From the NCBI RefSeq assembly GCF_000178375.1, contig NZ_ADNC01000007.1, forward strand, positions 1-64,000: a stretch of 64,000 nucleotides of DNA, given 5' to 3'. A program made the translations under genes and the position numbers. The notes below the pieces were generated by a model. The model was not told the DNA's origin, did not search any database, and saw only the letters and a program-made list of their open reading frames with translations. Positions 33,245 to 42,170 of this stretch are shown here, one piece after another (the stretch's first letter is position 1; every line of letters starts with the position of its first letter). The stretch is from Mycoplasmopsis alligatoris A21JP2 (GTDB lineage Bacteria; Bacillota_I; Bacilli_A; Mycoplasmatales; Metamycoplasmataceae).

Positions 33245-33316
33245 TTAAATAACAACTACGTAGAATGAATCAGTAATCATCTTAATATTGTTTTTAATCA
33301 TAACGTTTTTAAACAT
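33245..33316 (-). CDS. Possible leaderless leader peptide (23 aa)
   Basis: ATG 33316 lies seven bases after a perfect TATAAT, so it would sit at or near the transcript 5' end. It opens a 23-codon frame ending ...FYVVVI and TAA at 33245. A leader peptide rich in Val/Ile before a structured RNA and terminator would fit amino-acid-responsive attenuation. In such AT-rich DNA a frame this short also arises by chance. Confidence 0.25.
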   Translation of the reverse strand: MFKNVMIKNNIKMITDSFYVVVI

Positions 33317-33322
33317 AGAATT

Positions 33323-33328
33323 ATTATA
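33323..33328 (-). promoter_or_regulatory. -10 element of the pepF-opp leader
   Basis: Minus-strand TGTGTATAAT (extended -10 like). It sets the transcript start near 33316. Confidence 0.55.
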
Positions 33329-33442
33329 CACATAAAAAAATTAATGAAAAAAATATTTTTTTAGTTCCTTATATGCGCGCTTTAAATATATATTTATAAA
33401 GTGCATGCATTAAATTTTTAAAAAATTATTTTTTATTTGAAA

Positions 33443-33467
33443 TAAAAAAATAGCATTAAGCTATTTT
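33443..33467 (-). terminator. Terminator of tRNA-Arg
   Basis: Minus-strand AAAATAGC-loop-GCTATTTT hairpin followed by T residues, downstream of tRNA-Arg. Confidence 0.7.
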
Positions 33468-33491
33468 CTGGTACAAATTTCTTGTAAATGG

Positions 33492-33565
33492 CGCGCCCGA
33501 GAGGAGTCGAACCCCTAACCTTTTGGGCCGTAACCAAACACTCTGTCCAATTGAGCTACGGGCGC
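33492..33565 (-). tRNA. tRNA-Arg (ACG anticodon)
   Basis: Acceptor GCGCCCG/CGGGCGC, anticodon loop TTACGGC between TTTGG and CCAAA, T-arm GGTTCGACTCC. CCA not encoded. A34 would be edited to inosine to read CGN codons. Confidence 0.93.
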
Positions 33566-33781
33566 ATTTTAAAGCATAAGTATAATACCAAAATATAAGT
33601 ATATTAATAAAAAAACATCTATAAAAATTTTAATTTCCATATTTTGCTAAAAATAAGCAAAATAGAACAATAATTAAATTTAAATTAATTAAAATTGATT
33701 AAATAAAGTAGTTAATAAATATCTTTATTAAGATAATTATGTATAAAAAAATCATAAATTTTCAAGTCTAAAATTAAGTTA

Positions 33782-33787
33782 TATAAT
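33782..33787 (+). promoter_or_regulatory. -10 element of the 33815 lipoprotein
   Basis: TATAAT 28 bp before the ATG, preceded by an ATCTT-TATT-AAGAT inverted repeat (near 33721). A 16-bp block around that repeat recurs upstream of the neighbouring lipoprotein (near 35492). Confidence 0.45.
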
Positions 33788-33814
33788 TGAATGGTAAAAA
33801 TAATAGGAGATTAT

Positions 33815-35416
33815 ATGAAAGTAAAATTATTAAAAATGTTAGGAGTACTAGCTACAATGCCTATTGCAATAAGTGCAATAGCGTGTAGTCCAGAAGCAAC
33901 TAATAATAAAGAGAATACGTCTACAGACAAGGATAAAAAAGAAAATAAAGACAATGCTGGAGCATCAACAAATACCAATACTGATGCAGCAAATGCAAAT
34001 AAAGAAGAAAAAGAAACAACTGCAAAAGTTGAAGAAGATAAAAGAGCGCAAACTGATATAGATGCTATTGCAAGTAAAGTTAGTTTAAAATTAACTGGAG
34101 ATATTTCTGAAGATATTGATTTAGATTATTTATTAAATAATTTAGACAAAGCAAAATTAGATGGAACCTTTGAAAATAACTTTACTCCATTAGAAGTTAA
34201 AAATGTAAATAAAGCTGAAAAATCACTAGAAGTTGTATTCCAGCTTATGAGTTTAACAAAAAAATATGCTAGTGGATTAAAAGCTGGTTCAGCACTTATT
34301 TCAAAAGAAGTTACTCTAAAAGTAACTGATGTAACTTTTGTTAAAGGTAAAAATTCATTAGCAGATGAAACTGAACAAAAAGCACTAGATGAATTGGCTA
34401 AAAAAGTTAAAGTAACATTTACTAAACCTGTTCCTAAAACAATTAACTTAGAATATATAAATAATAATTTAAGTAATTTAAAACTTGAAGGTAATGAAGG
34501 CAAATCAGTTATTTTTAAAAGCGTCGGTCAAGTAGATGCTGCTAAAAAAACTGTTGCTTTAAAACTTACACTTGCTGATTATTCTAAAACATATAAGAGT
34601 GGTGATAAAAAAGATTCACCTTTACAATCAAAAGAAGTTGAATACGTTGTTCAAGGTGTAAACTTTACTGATGCACCAGCAACTGACGCTTCAAAACCAG
34701 TAGAATTATCACCTGATGATAAAAAATTACAGGAAGAAATTGATAAAGTGGCAGAAAAAATAATAGTAACAATCAAACAACCCGTTAAAAAAGAACTAAC
34801 AGTAAGCTACTTAGCATCAAATTTGGATAAATTAGAAATTAAAAATTTCGACAATAGCAAATATACATTTTTAATAGGGAAAGTGGAAAATGTTGATGTT
34901 TCTAAAAAAACAGCTACAATTACAGTTGCTATAGCTGACTTAGTTAAAAATTATAACTCTGGTGAGTTAAGAGGGCGTTCAATAACTTCAAAAGATTTAG
35001 TGCTAAATTTAACAGAAATTAAATTTATTGATAGCACAACCGAAACAACACCAACCACAAGTAATGATAAAAATGAATTTGAAGCACTTAAAAAATTAAA
35101 CGAAAAAACAGGATTTAAAAAAGAGGGCTTATTAAGTATCGAAAACTTTAAATGAGAAGAAATTTCAAAACTTGAAACAAATAAATTTATAGAGGTTAAA
35201 TACGAAGGGAAACAATTTAAAACAGAAGCCGGAGTAGTTCTTACTGATGTTTTAACTGGTCATACAGTTGTTCCAGAAAAAACATATAATCACAAAACTA
35301 AAGCTGAAAATAAAGCATTGTTATACAAAATGTCAAATGATGAAGTTTATATAATTTATAAAACTTCACCTGAAGTAACCTTAATTAATTATGTGCATGC
35401 ATTTAATTTAAAATAA
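33815..35416 (+). CDS. Lipoprotein with three Lipoprotein_17-type repeats
   Basis: Surface lipoprotein, 533 aa, resembling the mycoplasma 'lipoprotein 17-related variable surface protein' family. Signal peptide from MKVKLLKMLG with lipobox AIAC, then an Asn/Asp/Lys/Ala-rich linker. Three ~95-residue repeats follow (about 80-170, 185-280, 300-400), each with a V-x-I-T-x-x-x-P/D...L-x-Y-L-x-x-N-L-x-K-L motif and an ending such as SKEVTLKVTDVTF. A C-terminal ~95-residue domain (NKFIEVKYE) is shared with the next lipoprotein. SD AGGAG fixes ATG 33815; an upstream in-frame ATG at 33791 would spoil the signal peptide. Confidence 0.8.
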
Positions 35417-35420
35417 TTTA

Positions 35421-35449
35421 AATATTGGTCAAAGACCAATATTTTTTTT
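35421..35449 (+). terminator. Terminator after the repeat lipoprotein
   Basis: Ten-bp perfect stem AATATTGGTC / GACCAATATT, loop AAA, T8 tail. Confidence 0.85.
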
Positions 35450-35485
35450 AAAAATTCACATATAAAAAATTTCTAAAAGATAATA

Positions 35486-35491
35486 TATAAT
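35486..35491 (+). promoter_or_regulatory. -10 element of the 35523 lipoprotein
   Basis: TATAAT 31 bp before the start, after the preceding terminator. Confidence 0.5.
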
Positions 35492-35522
35492 AAAAATATC
35501 TTTATTAAGGAGAAAATATAAT

Positions 35523-36080
35523 ATGAAATTATGAAAATTAATTGGAGTTCTTGCAATAGCTCCATTAGCAGTTATAGCAGTTTCTTGTGCAAGTAAAAAC
35601 ACAAATACTACTACAAATGAGCCAAATAAGGAAAAAGAACCGGTTGCTAAACCTGATACCGCTGTTAAACCTAATCCAGGTGCTTCTACAAGCACTCCTG
35701 GTGATAATCCTAACTCAAGTAAGGATGATAAAGCAGTATTTGATGCTATTCCAAAAAACAGAAAAGCTGTTTGAGGAACAAATCAGTTGGACCAATCATC
35801 TGTTTTATGAGATGAAATTAAAAAATTACCGAAAAATAAATTTATAGAAGTTGTTTATGAACCAGGTGCTCAATCATTTAACTTTATTTACAATGGTACA
35901 AAATTATTACAAGCAGCAAGTGCACATGGTGCAGTTCATGAAACACTTTATGCTTATAATTCAACTAAAGAAAAAACTGCTACATTGTATATTGAAGGAA
36001 GTAAAATCACATTCTTTGGTTCATTATCACCAAATGAAAAAGCTTACCAAGCTTTCTCAACAACACAATTAGATTTTAAT
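35523..36080 (+). CDS. Small lipoprotein sharing a C-terminal domain with its neighbour
   Basis: Lipoprotein of 185 aa with unknown function. Signal peptide MKLWKLIGVLAIAPLAVIAVSC (Trp by UGA), a Thr/Asn/Pro linker, then one domain: W-D-E-I-K-K-L-x-x-N-K-F-I-E-V-V-Y-E with a later E-T-L-Y-A-Y and A-T-L-Y segment. The same pattern forms the C-terminal end of the 533-aa lipoprotein upstream, so the two are partial paralogs, with this copy lacking the Lipoprotein_17-type repeats. SD AAGGAG is ~9 bp upstream. The UGA Trp codons hide it in standard-code translation. The last residues are FSNNTIRF. Confidence 0.75.
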
Positions 36081-36082
36081 TA

Positions 36083-36103
36083 AACAGCAAACGCTGTTTT
36101 TTT
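36083..36103 (+). terminator. Terminator after the 35523 lipoprotein
   Basis: Hairpin AACAGC / GCTGTT, loop AAAC, followed by a T run. Confidence 0.8.
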
Positions 36104-36162
36104 AATGCATTTATAAATATGCTTATATAATTTTGATATTATTTATATTAAAAGAGGTAAAC

Positions 36163-37251
36163 ATGGATAAAAAATATGAAAAATTAGCAAAAACACTTGA
36201 TACATTTATGAATATTGAAGCTATGAGTAGATACGAAGAAGTTGTAGTCCAAGAGATATTAAAACAAGTTGATACAAGTAAATTTAATGTATCAAGAGAT
36301 AAATTAGGATCTGTTATTTTACACAAACCTTCAAAAGTAAAAAATGCACCTAAAGTTATGTATGCAGCACACATGGATGAAGTTGGATATTTAGTAAGAA
36401 ACATTTCAAAAGAAGGAATGTTAATGGTTAGTCCAGTTGGAGGAATTTGACCAAGTACAGTAATTGGAACAAGAGCTAAAGTTGTTACAAACAAGGACAA
36501 TAAAGAATTTTTAGGAGTTTTTGGACATACATCAGTGCACATTTTAGAAAGAGAAAAAGTAACTAAAGCTATGACTAATGATGAACTTTATGTTGATTTA
36601 GGATTCTCAAGTGAAAAAGAAGCTAAAGAAGCTGGAATTGAAATGGGTGATAGAATTTACATGTCAGGTGAAACTTTACATTTTCCTAACAACATTATTG
36701 CTGGAAAAGCAATGGATAATAGAGCAGGAGTTACATCATTAGTACACATAGCTAATAATGTAGCAAATCTTGACCTAGCTGTTGATTTATATTTGGTAGG
36801 GACAGTACAAGAAGAAGTAGGATGTAGAGGAGCTAAAACATCAGTTTCTTTAATTAATCCTGATATAGCTTTTGCTGTAGATACTGGTGCAAGTCATGAT
36901 ACACCAAATTGTATTACTGGAATTCCTAAATTAGGCTATGGAGCAGCCGTTTTAGTAAAAGATTCAGGTACATTAATGGATCCTTTATTGGTAGAAAAAG
37001 TTATGGAAGTTACAAGAAAAAATAATATTCCTGCATATAAATATATTGCTGAAGGTGGAGGAACTGATGCTGCAAACTTACAGTTTGGACAAGGAGGAGT
37101 TGCAACATTAACCCTTTCAATTCCACAACGTTATTTACATAGTCCAATTGGTTCAGCTTCATTAGTAGACATTCAAGCTGTTATTGATTTAGGAACAGAA
37201 TTTGCTAAAGCTATGAGTCCTGAAGAATTCAAGAAAATGCAGTACAAATAA
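36163..37251 (+). CDS. M42-family glutamyl/leucyl aminopeptidase
   Basis: Cytosolic co-catalytic metallo-aminopeptidase, 362 aa, trimming imported or internal peptides. M42 motifs in order: AAHMDEVGYLV (first metal His and catalytic Asp), AGKAMDNRAGV (bridging Asp), VGTVQEEVGCRGA (general-base and metal Glu), AVDTGASHD, and the late HSP loop QRYLHSPIG. The start ATG 36163 has SD AGAGG; an upstream in-frame start (36133) lacks one. It fits functionally with PepF and Opp upstream. The catalytic machinery is complete. Confidence 0.92.
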
Positions 37252-37270
37252 ATTATTGAATGATTAATAA

Positions 37271-37298
37271 AAATCACTCGTATATGCGAGTGATTTTG
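37271..37298. terminator. Bidirectional terminator
   Basis: Ten-bp perfect stem AAATCACTCG / CGAGTGATTT, 6-nt loop, A and T runs on both sides. It serves the M42 gene and the convergent MIB array. Confidence 0.85.
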
Positions 37299-39596
37299 TT
37301 AATTAAATTTTAAATTATGATCTGGATTTCTATACTCTACTTTATAACCTCTAGAAGTTAAATCTTCAAATAAAGCTTTATTTTCTGGATCAACAATAAT
37401 TCTAGCAAACATTCCACGACCCATTTCTTTATAGAATGTTTCAAGATTTTGAGTTCCTTCTGAACTTAATTTTCCTTTTCCGGATAAATAAATTCCATCA
37501 ACTTTTACTCCACCTCTAAATTTAAGTCTTTCTTCACCTGGATTAGGAGGTCCTTCTAAATGCATAACTTTGTAGAATTGGCTATCGTTCATTTCTTGAA
37601 CATCGATTTCAAAGTTTTTTTGATCACTATATAAAATTAAACGTCTCATTTTTCTATCAAAACGCTTTCCTTCTTTAACAAAAGAAAATTGCATTCCTTT
37701 TAAACTTTTTAAATCAGGTATTCTTGATAAATCAAGTCCGGTAGCATAAGAGTTACCGCCTTCATTGTGATCTGGTTTTAGTCCCGGACCAAATCCACCT
37801 TGGAAAAATGGTTCATTATTTCTTACAAATAAAGCCATTCTTAAGCCTAAATTAATTTCTCTAAAAGCATCTTCTGCGCCTTTTTTATAGTTAACCGGGT
37901 CAAATGCAATTGAGTCCATTGTTATTACTGTAGGAATTTTAGCTCCTCTTGGATAATCAGACGATACATTATAGTCTAATTTATTAATAAAAGCTACATT
38001 TCTAAGAGCAAATGGATTGAAACTTCAATCATCTAAAAGTGAGTTTCCACTTGTGTACAAGCTTAATTCGTCAATTTCTTTATCCTCTAAAGCTAAAATT
38101 GCAGAGGTATTTGTACTTTCAAAAAATAACTCAAGTTGTGGTAATTTTTTAGGTAAGGTTTCAAAAATTTTGTAAAACTTTTGTTCACTATCTTTAGCTC
38201 CAATATTAAAAATTCTATATGAAGTAATTTTTTCTCCAGAAGCATTTAGTTTTTTAATAAGCTCAAGAGTTTTAGCATAACCTTTTGAATTACCTGCATT
38301 AATTTCAACTACAATACCACCATTATTTTTTCCAAATTCTGGTTTGTCGTTAGTTAATTTAAAGAAATTTATTCCGTCTTCTTCTGGTTGAACATCATAT
38401 TTTTTACCATACTCTTCAGAAATCATAACTTTATTTCACCCTGGATAAGTACCTTCTAAAACCGATCTAGGACTTCTTGTGTAATATGAATCATACCCAA
38501 AAGTTCTTTTTTCTTTGTTATCACGAGTCATTCTACTTGTAACAGCATTATAACCTGGTAAAGGACTAAATGCATAAGAATCAAATTCACCATTTGCATT
38601 AATATAAACGTTATCAGGGCTAGTAGTCATTCCTTTTGCTAAGTAATCTTCAACATTTTTTGAAGCTTGTATTTTGTTTCAATCAACATTACTTAATAAT
38701 CAACCATATCATTGGTATTTAGCGTTTTTATATTCTTCTTTTTTCTTATCAAATTCTTTTTGAGATTCAGTTTTTAAAAAATCTTTTATATCAGCTCTAT
38801 TTAAAAATGCTTCATAAGATTTAAATTTATCTTTAGCACTTGGATTTTGATCCAATCATCTTTCTACACTAAAAGTTTCTGATTCTTTTTCATTAAAAAC
38901 TCTAAAGGTATTATTTACTTCTCATTCAATTTTATCAACGACTTTCTTTTTATTATCTCCTCTAAAGCCTTCTGTAACTTCAACTTTGTTAATATCTGGA
39001 ATTGTATTATTAATATAATCAACTCTATTCGTAATTCTATTTTCTACATCGCTTTTGTATTTAACACGCTCTGGTTGTTCAGTGATGTTAGCATTTAATT
39101 TCAATCCATTATATTCAATAATAATGTCTTTAGGTTTAGGATCAGGTCTAGATTTATCAAGCGCTACTTCTTCTTCAGGTTCTTTATTAATTGGTTCTTC
39201 TTTTTCTTTTTCTTTTTCTTTTTCGGCCGGTACTAAGCTTAATTTGTCATCATCCTTAGGATCATCTTTTAATTCTTCTTTAGGTTTATCAATTGGAACA
39301 CTACTTACAAGAGTGTTAGAATTATACGGATCTTCTTTAGGTACAATAACTGGTTTTGGTTCATTATCAGTGATTAGTTTTAAATGATTGTCTATATTTG
39401 AAATAGAATTATAAGCATCAACTGCTCCATTTTCAATTAAACTATTTTGTGGTATAACACGAAAAGCAACATTTAAGTTGACTTTATCACTATGTATTTT
39501 TACATAGAATGGAATTGCTGCTACTTGAGTTACAACAATTGGACTAACAACTGCAGCTGTTATAATAAAAATCTTTTTCTTTTTAGCTTTAATCAT
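37299..39596 (-). CDS. MIB-family immunoglobulin-binding/blocking protein, copy 1
   Basis: Surface protein of 765 aa in the mycoplasma Ig-binding (MIB) / 'Ig-blocking virulence protein' family, which grips the antibody Fv and, with MIP, leads to VH cleavage. An uncleaved signal anchor (KAKKKKIFIITAAVVSPIV) replaces a lipobox. Residues ~40-160 are a variable Pro/Glu/Lys linker with an EK-repeat. The C-terminal half carries the conserved blocks NNEPFFQGGFGPGLKPD-NEGGNSY, GPPNPGEERL and an LETF-x-K segment. SD GAGGT before ATG. It ends the three-gene array and converges on the M42 gene. Confidence 0.85.
39201..39224 (-). repeat. Hexanucleotide repeat in MIB copy 1
   Basis: Four consecutive TTTTTC units on the plus strand encode a Glu-Lys run in the linker of MIB copy 1. 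The 6-bp unit preserves the frame, so copy changes would alter linker length, not expression. Confidence 0.7.
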
Positions 39597-39680
39597 ATTA
39601 ATACCTCTTGATAATTTTCTATATTATATAAAAATCAACCTTAAAATATTAAATTGAAAATTATTTATTTATAAATAAAA

Positions 39681-39717
39681 ATTAAAGATAAAAGCCTATA
39701 AAACTTTTATCTTTAAT
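39681..39717 (-). terminator. Terminator of MIB copy 2
   Basis: Perfect 14-bp inverted repeat ATTAAAGATAAAAG / CTTTTATCTTTAAT with a 9-nt loop, just past the MIB2 stop. A closely related sequence follows MIB3. Confidence 0.7.
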
Positions 39718-39734
39718 GGAATTTTTTAGCAAAA

Positions 39735-42038
39735 TTAATTGATTGGAAGAGTCTCATCTTCTGATATAAATTTTACTTTATATCCCATGCCTTTTAATTG
39801 ATCAAGTAATGCTTGATTATTTTTATCAACTAAAAGGACTAATGAGCTATCAAAATAAGTACGTCCTACATGTTTAATAAATGTTTCTAAATTACTTGAA
39901 CCAGCTCCTTGTAAAGTTCCTGTTCCACTTAAGTGAATATTTTTGACTTTAGGACCAGAAAATCTCAATCTTTCTTCACCTGGATTAGGCGGTCCTGGAA
40001 TATACATAACCTTATTAAATTGACTATCAATCATTTCTTGAACACTAATTTCAAAAGTTGGTTTGTCACTATATAAAGTTAAAATTCTAACTTTTCTATC
40101 AAATTGTTTTCCATCTTTAATAAATGAATATTGAAGACCTCTTAAACTTTTCATTTCTGGTACTCTTGATAAATCTAAACCTACTGGATATGAATTCCCA
40201 CCTTCATTGTGATCTGGTTTTAGACCTGGACCAAATCCACCTTGGAAAAATGGTTCATTATTTCTTGTAAATAATGCCATTCTTAAAGCTAAATTCATTT
40301 CTTTGTATGGATCTTTTTCACCTTTTTTATAGTTAACTGGGTCAAAAGCTATAGCATCAAATGTAATTCTTGTTGGTATTCTAGCACCTGGTCTATAAGA
40401 CTTGGAAACATTATAATCTAAAGTATTAACAAATGCTACATTTCTAATGGCAAATGGATTTATACTTCATTCCGGCAATAAACTGTTTCCTGTTGTGTAC
40501 AAGCTTAATTCGTCAATTTTTTTATTTTCTAAACCTATAAGTGCTGCTGTGTTTGTACTTTCAAAAAATAATTCTAATTGTGGCAATTCATCAGGTAATT
40601 CTTTCATAATATCAAGGAATTTTTGACTACTATCTTTAGATCCCATATTAAAAATTCTATAAGAAGTAACTTTTACATTATCACGTTTTAAACTCTTAAC
40701 AAGATCTAAAGTCTTTTTATAACCAGATGCATTTGAAGCATCTAATTCAACAACTAATCCATTGTTATTCTTTTCAAATTCCTTGTTATCATTTTTTAAT
40801 CTAAAGAAATTAATTCCATCAGTTTCAGGGTTTACATTATATTTACCTTTAAATTCGTCATTTGCCCTAATTTTTTCTCAACCTTCATATGTACCATCAT
40901 AAATAGATTTAGGTGATCTTGTATATCAATTGTTATAACCAAAAACACGTTTTTCTTTATTGTCTCTAGTCATTCGATTTGTAACTTTATTGTAACCCGG
41001 AAGTGGACTTGAAACGTGTGAATCAAATTCACCATTTTCATTAATATATGCACCATTAGGTTGAATAATGTCTCCTCTTGAAAGTGCTTCTAGAGCATTT
41101 TTTGAAAGAGGAATTTTACTTCAATCGATGTTTGCTATCATTCAACCATATAGTTGGTATTTTTGTTCAGGTTTTGAAAATTCTTTTTTCTTGTCTGGAT
41201 AAATAGGTCTGGCTTGATCGAGTAAATAATCAGCAAAATTTGGTTTGTCAAGTAAATTTTTCTTTAAAACATTGAAATAATATTCAACATTTGGATCACC
41301 ATTTACTTTAAATCAACCTTCAACACTAAACATGCTAGATTGGGGAGTTCCTATTATACTTGCAGTTCTTGCAAACTCACCTTTAATTTTATCTCTTACT
41401 GCTCCTAATGTTTTTTTAACAAATGGTTCAGTTACAACAACATTTAAAACATCAGGTGTAATATCAGCTATATACTCAACTCTATTAGCAATTTTGTTTT
41501 CAATGTCACTTTTGTATCTTGTACGTTCTGGTTGATCACGAACTGTAACTTTTAAATCTTCTCCATCAACATTTACCGTAACATCTCTAGGTTCAGGATC
41601 AGGTTTTGTTTTTTCAAGTTTTTCTCCTTCAACAGGATCTTTATTAACTTTTTCTTCTTCGTCCTTTTTTTCATCTTTAGCAATAATTGCTACTTCTTCA
41701 TCAGGTTTTGGTTTTTCTTCAACCGGTTGTGGTTTAGGAGTAATACTTGTAACAATACTATTTGCATGTGGATCGATTTTTGGAGTAATTGGTTTAACCA
41801 CTTCATCTTCTTTAATTAATTCTAAGTGATTATCAATATTTGAAACACTATTATCTGAAGATACTTTTCCATCTTTTATTAAAGATAGTTCTGGAATATA
41901 ACGAGCTTGTACAGTAATATCTACTTTGTCTGAAAAAGACTTTATATAAAATGGAACCGAAATTAAATTCGGAACAATTACTGCGGCTGCTATAGTGCTA
42001 GCTACTATAATTAATCTTTTCTTTTTTGCTCTTATCAT
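39735..42038 (-). CDS. MIB-family immunoglobulin-binding/blocking protein, copy 2
   Basis: Second MIB-type protein, 767 aa; I checked the frame codon by codon across 40299-41312 and found no stop other than UGA. Signal anchor MIRAKKKRLIIVASTIAAAV, then a Pro/Glu/Lys-rich linker with HANSIVTSITPKPQPVEEKP, the S-D-I-E-N-K-I-A-N-R-V-E-Y segment near residue 180, and the conserved Ig-binding core with NNEPFFQGGFGPGLKPD and GPPNPGEERL. The linker resembles copy 3 more than copy 1, so copies 2 and 3 are the closest pair. SD GAGGTTT. It has its own terminator. Confidence 0.85.
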
Positions 42039-42119
42039 TTAAACCTCTTCTAATTTCATTTATTATATAAAAAACACAATTAAAATAGTGTTTTGAAAAT
42101 AATTATTTAAAATAAAAAT

Positions 42120-42151
42120 AAAGATAAAAAATTTAGTTTCTTTTATCTTTA
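42120..42151 (-). terminator. Terminator of MIB copy 3
   Basis: Stem AAAGATAAAA / TTTTATCTTT with 11-nt loop. Stem sequence is shared with the MIB2 terminator, as expected from tandem duplication. Confidence 0.65.
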
Positions 42152-42170
42152 ATACATTTTTTATGAATAA

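Larger units (their letters stand above)
32900..33316 (-). ncRNA. Structured ~415-nt leader or non-coding RNA, class unknown
   Basis: A minus-strand region with many stable helices in a 20-25% GC background: GGCTGCAG/CTGTAGCC (33167-33190), an 11-bp perfect stem (33108-33118 with 33144-33154), AGCG-loop-CGCT (33084-33095), a 12-bp perfect stem (33026-33053), an 8-bp stem (33000-33024), GGAC-TTA-GTCC (32984-32994), then the terminator. A TATAAT lies just upstream. I find no RNase P signature (GAGGAAAGTCC), no tmRNA T-arm, and no T-box TGGNACC motif. It is either a cis-acting leader controlling pepF-opp or an independent RNA. Confidence 0.6.

Noticed and set aside
32900..33316. RNase P RNA, tmRNA or T-box assignment for the pepF leader
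   Set aside because: The RNase P core GAGGAAAGTCC, the tmRNA TTCGA T-arm/tag frame and the T-box TGGNACC motif were not found on either strand.
39055..39387. 110-codon Ser-rich plus-strand ORF inside MIB1
   Set aside because: Antisense shadow of the Glu/Lys-rich MIB linker; similar shadows occur at 43678-44160.
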